A stretch of DNA of 64,000 nt from Calliopum simillimum (Eukaryota > Arthropoda > Insecta > Diptera > Lauxaniidae), in NCBI GenBank assembly GCA_951812925.1, contig OX638371.1, positions 115,963,124 to 116,027,123 of the forward strand. Reading direction: 5' to 3'. Both the position numbers and the translations under genes were made by a program. Of this stretch, positions 53,001 to 56,000 are shown one piece after another (within the stretch, counting starts at the first letter, position 1; each line of letters starts with the position of its first letter). Under the pieces are notes generated by a model, which saw nothing but the letters and a program-made list of their open reading frames with translations, did no database searches and had not been told where the DNA came from.

Positions 53001-56000
53001 TCTTCTATAAAAACCGCTATAAGTTGGGAACCCCTGGATGGATTTGTAAAATATTGATGTCATATGAAAGGTATTTTGACAGCCTATAAGTGTTTTGAGC
53101 ATATTTTCAATCGGATTCATAGTTTTGGAGATATGACCTTTCTTGAAATTTTTCAATTACAACAACAAATACATCAACAACAACAACAAAAACAAAATAC
53201 ATTTCATATGACACCAATATTTTTCAAATCCATTCAGTGGTTCCCAACTTATAGCGGTTTTCATAGAAGATATGTCGGGATCTTCCGATGGCTATATCTC
53301 CGAAACTAGGTCCGAGATACCCTTTTTGATAACATATTCTTTTTAAGGACTAAGAGTTCAATGATAAAAAGTTAGTTTCAGAATTTTAGCGAATTTATCA
53401 CTAAACGACATATGACCATTTTGACCTCCATATGACCTTGATATCTTTTTTCTCAGACGTTCTGGAAAAAAATGGACCCCGGATTCGGATTCAGGACGTC
53501 AAAGTCCCTAGGAAACACATAGTCTGGTCAACACGCCATGACATTTTTTTTTTTTTTGTAAACCTGTGTTATTATTGAAAAATGAGCTACTACAAAAAAA
53601 AAAAAATACAAAATACAAAAAATTCTTCATGATCACCTTTTCATGACTAACCAAATATACTTATTTCAAAACAGGCGTTTTTTACATTTTGTGATTAAGA
53701 TTAAATTTCCAAAATATTATAGAGGTAGGAAGCCGGTGCGTAGAAAACAATAACAAAGCAATAGGAAGTGAATGTGCAGTAGCAAACTTAATTCCTCGAA
53801 TTACAACACATATTTTAAAGCTTACAAAAATTATGTTGTTAGAGTGTTAAGAATTAGGTGATTGGCAACACGGTTCCTGTTGGAATATACATTTTCTAAA
53901 ACATAACATATAACCCTGCTCCACTATTTCAAAATACTTAAAAGTTGGCCAAAAGTCGAAAAAAAAGTTTTTTTTTCTATTAACTTTTTACAGATTGTAT
54001 TGTCTCACTATATCTAGGTATTCCTACAATGCTTTTGGGATCTCTCCAAAATTTCGCTTCTCAGACGCAACATTCTGTTGGTTTAAAGTGAAAATAAATT
54101 GTTTGAAGTGTTTCCATGATGATTTAAAATGTGATTTCGCTATTTCAACCAAGCTGAAATCATAAATAAATTGAGGCTGTTCCTAGTGAAAACTTTAGAT
54201 CTCATCTTGCAATTTATATACAGTCTTGCATATTTGTTTTTCATATTATGCAATAGCCGTTAAATTTACCATGACTAATATCCATGATTATTTAATGAAC
54301 CAACCCGTAGACTATAGTCCGAAGTTTTTACTATAATATCAGCAATGTAAGCAAACTAAATTCATTTCTATTTTTACATTGCAGGCAAGCACCGGGAAAA
54401 TGGATGGAAATACGGCAATAGATTTGTCTGAAATTGAACAGCTGGTAAAGGAGAAAACGGTAAGTTATATAAACTATAACGGTTGTTATCACATTACATT
54501 ACATTTATGTAAAGTCAAAAGAAGCGAAAAACCTTAATTAATTTCATAATTTTTGTAAAGGAACAACATGAAGAAAAATCCAAGATACTGAAACCAAATT
54601 TTGATGCCAATAATGTCAGTAGCACCGATAGTAATGGACGTGACTTGGATTTGCAGTGTTACAATGATAATGTAACAGACAACAATGATGAGGTAAGCAA
54701 AATTGAAATCGAAAAAGGATAATAAATCAAACTAAATTGTAAATTCTAAAAACGTAGAATAACACAGAAGCTAATGATGTTGAAGCTGCACAAAGAAAAC
54801 GTTACTGCGCTTTAGCGGAGCTGCTCTCTACTGAAGAATTGTATATACAAGATTTGTCGGAGATAGTTAATGGGTTAGTAGAAAACACACAAAACACTTA
54901 TCTCAAATAACAAGACGCTAAATTTGTAAGCCTTTTTTTGTTTTTTTGTTTTTGCAAGTGTTGGCTACACTATGACAAGCTATTAAAAATTATGTATGCT
55001 CCGAAAGCGGAAAATTATTTCATGTGATGTGAAACCAAACAGATCAACTCCATTTTGTTTTAAAGCATTTAATTTGCCTTAAAATTTCCAGGTAAACCGA
55101 TCCCTGCTCGGTCAACAATCTGATTTTATTATTTTAGTCGAAGCTATTTTTTGTTATGAAACTTGTACCTTTTCACCTCCAATGGTCACGCTTTCAAAAT
55201 GATAAATTAACCGATGAGAATAATAATAAGAAAAATCTCGGAAAGTATCGATTGTTATTTAAAAATATCTAAAACTCAAAATTTTTTTTGGTGAAATAGA
55301 ATGCCCTAAAATAAATAAATGGGATATGCTACGCACCCAAAATATTTCGTCCTTTGTATGGGGGCTGAAATATCTTATTTTCAAAGGATCATAACTAAGA
55401 AAATAAGAGTTCTATTGGAAAAATCCGAAAGGATATTTTGATAAGAAAAAGTGTGGCTATTCGATGTCATTAATAAAAAAGAAATTCACCTTTTCTTGAA
55501 GCTACGCTCTAAGACTGAACACAGCGTTTTCTTCAACTTCAAGCAAAGATATTTCAAAATCCTGCAGGTATAATGACAGTTCTGCTGATGAAGACGGATT
55601 CAGCCCTTCTACGAGTTTTTTAATATAACGGTATATCACATATTATTACTTATTTTCAGGGGTACACTCTCTTCCATTTTCATTATAATTGTTGGAGTCG
55701 TTATCGAGTAATATTGATAATAATAATAATAATACTTTTTCCCGCCCACTTTTCTGTTATCACAAGGCATTGATAAGTAGTACCTACATACCAAATTTCA
55801 TTTAAATATCTTGTAACATTTGCGAGAAATAGCATTTAACGTATTTTGCTTGTATGGGAGGTTCCACGCGCAACGGCGATATTTCGCCCACTTTCAGAAC
55901 AGAGATGCCCTATGGCAATTAAGCTCCACACAGTTAATTTCAGAATGTTTTCTTTTTAAGTTTTCTTTTTACACCGTTTTATATTTTTGTGAGCGGTGCC

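Larger units (their letters stand above)
44242..54384 (+). other. trio: trio intron 5 (10.1 kb)
   Basis: Donor GTGAGC, acceptor TACATTGCAG. Contains the repeats listed below and the stretches 44242-45180, 46035-47630, 48000-50380, 50650-51940 and 53570-54384, where I see only AT-rich DNA, homopolymers and a G run at about 50071-50083. Confidence 0.8.
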
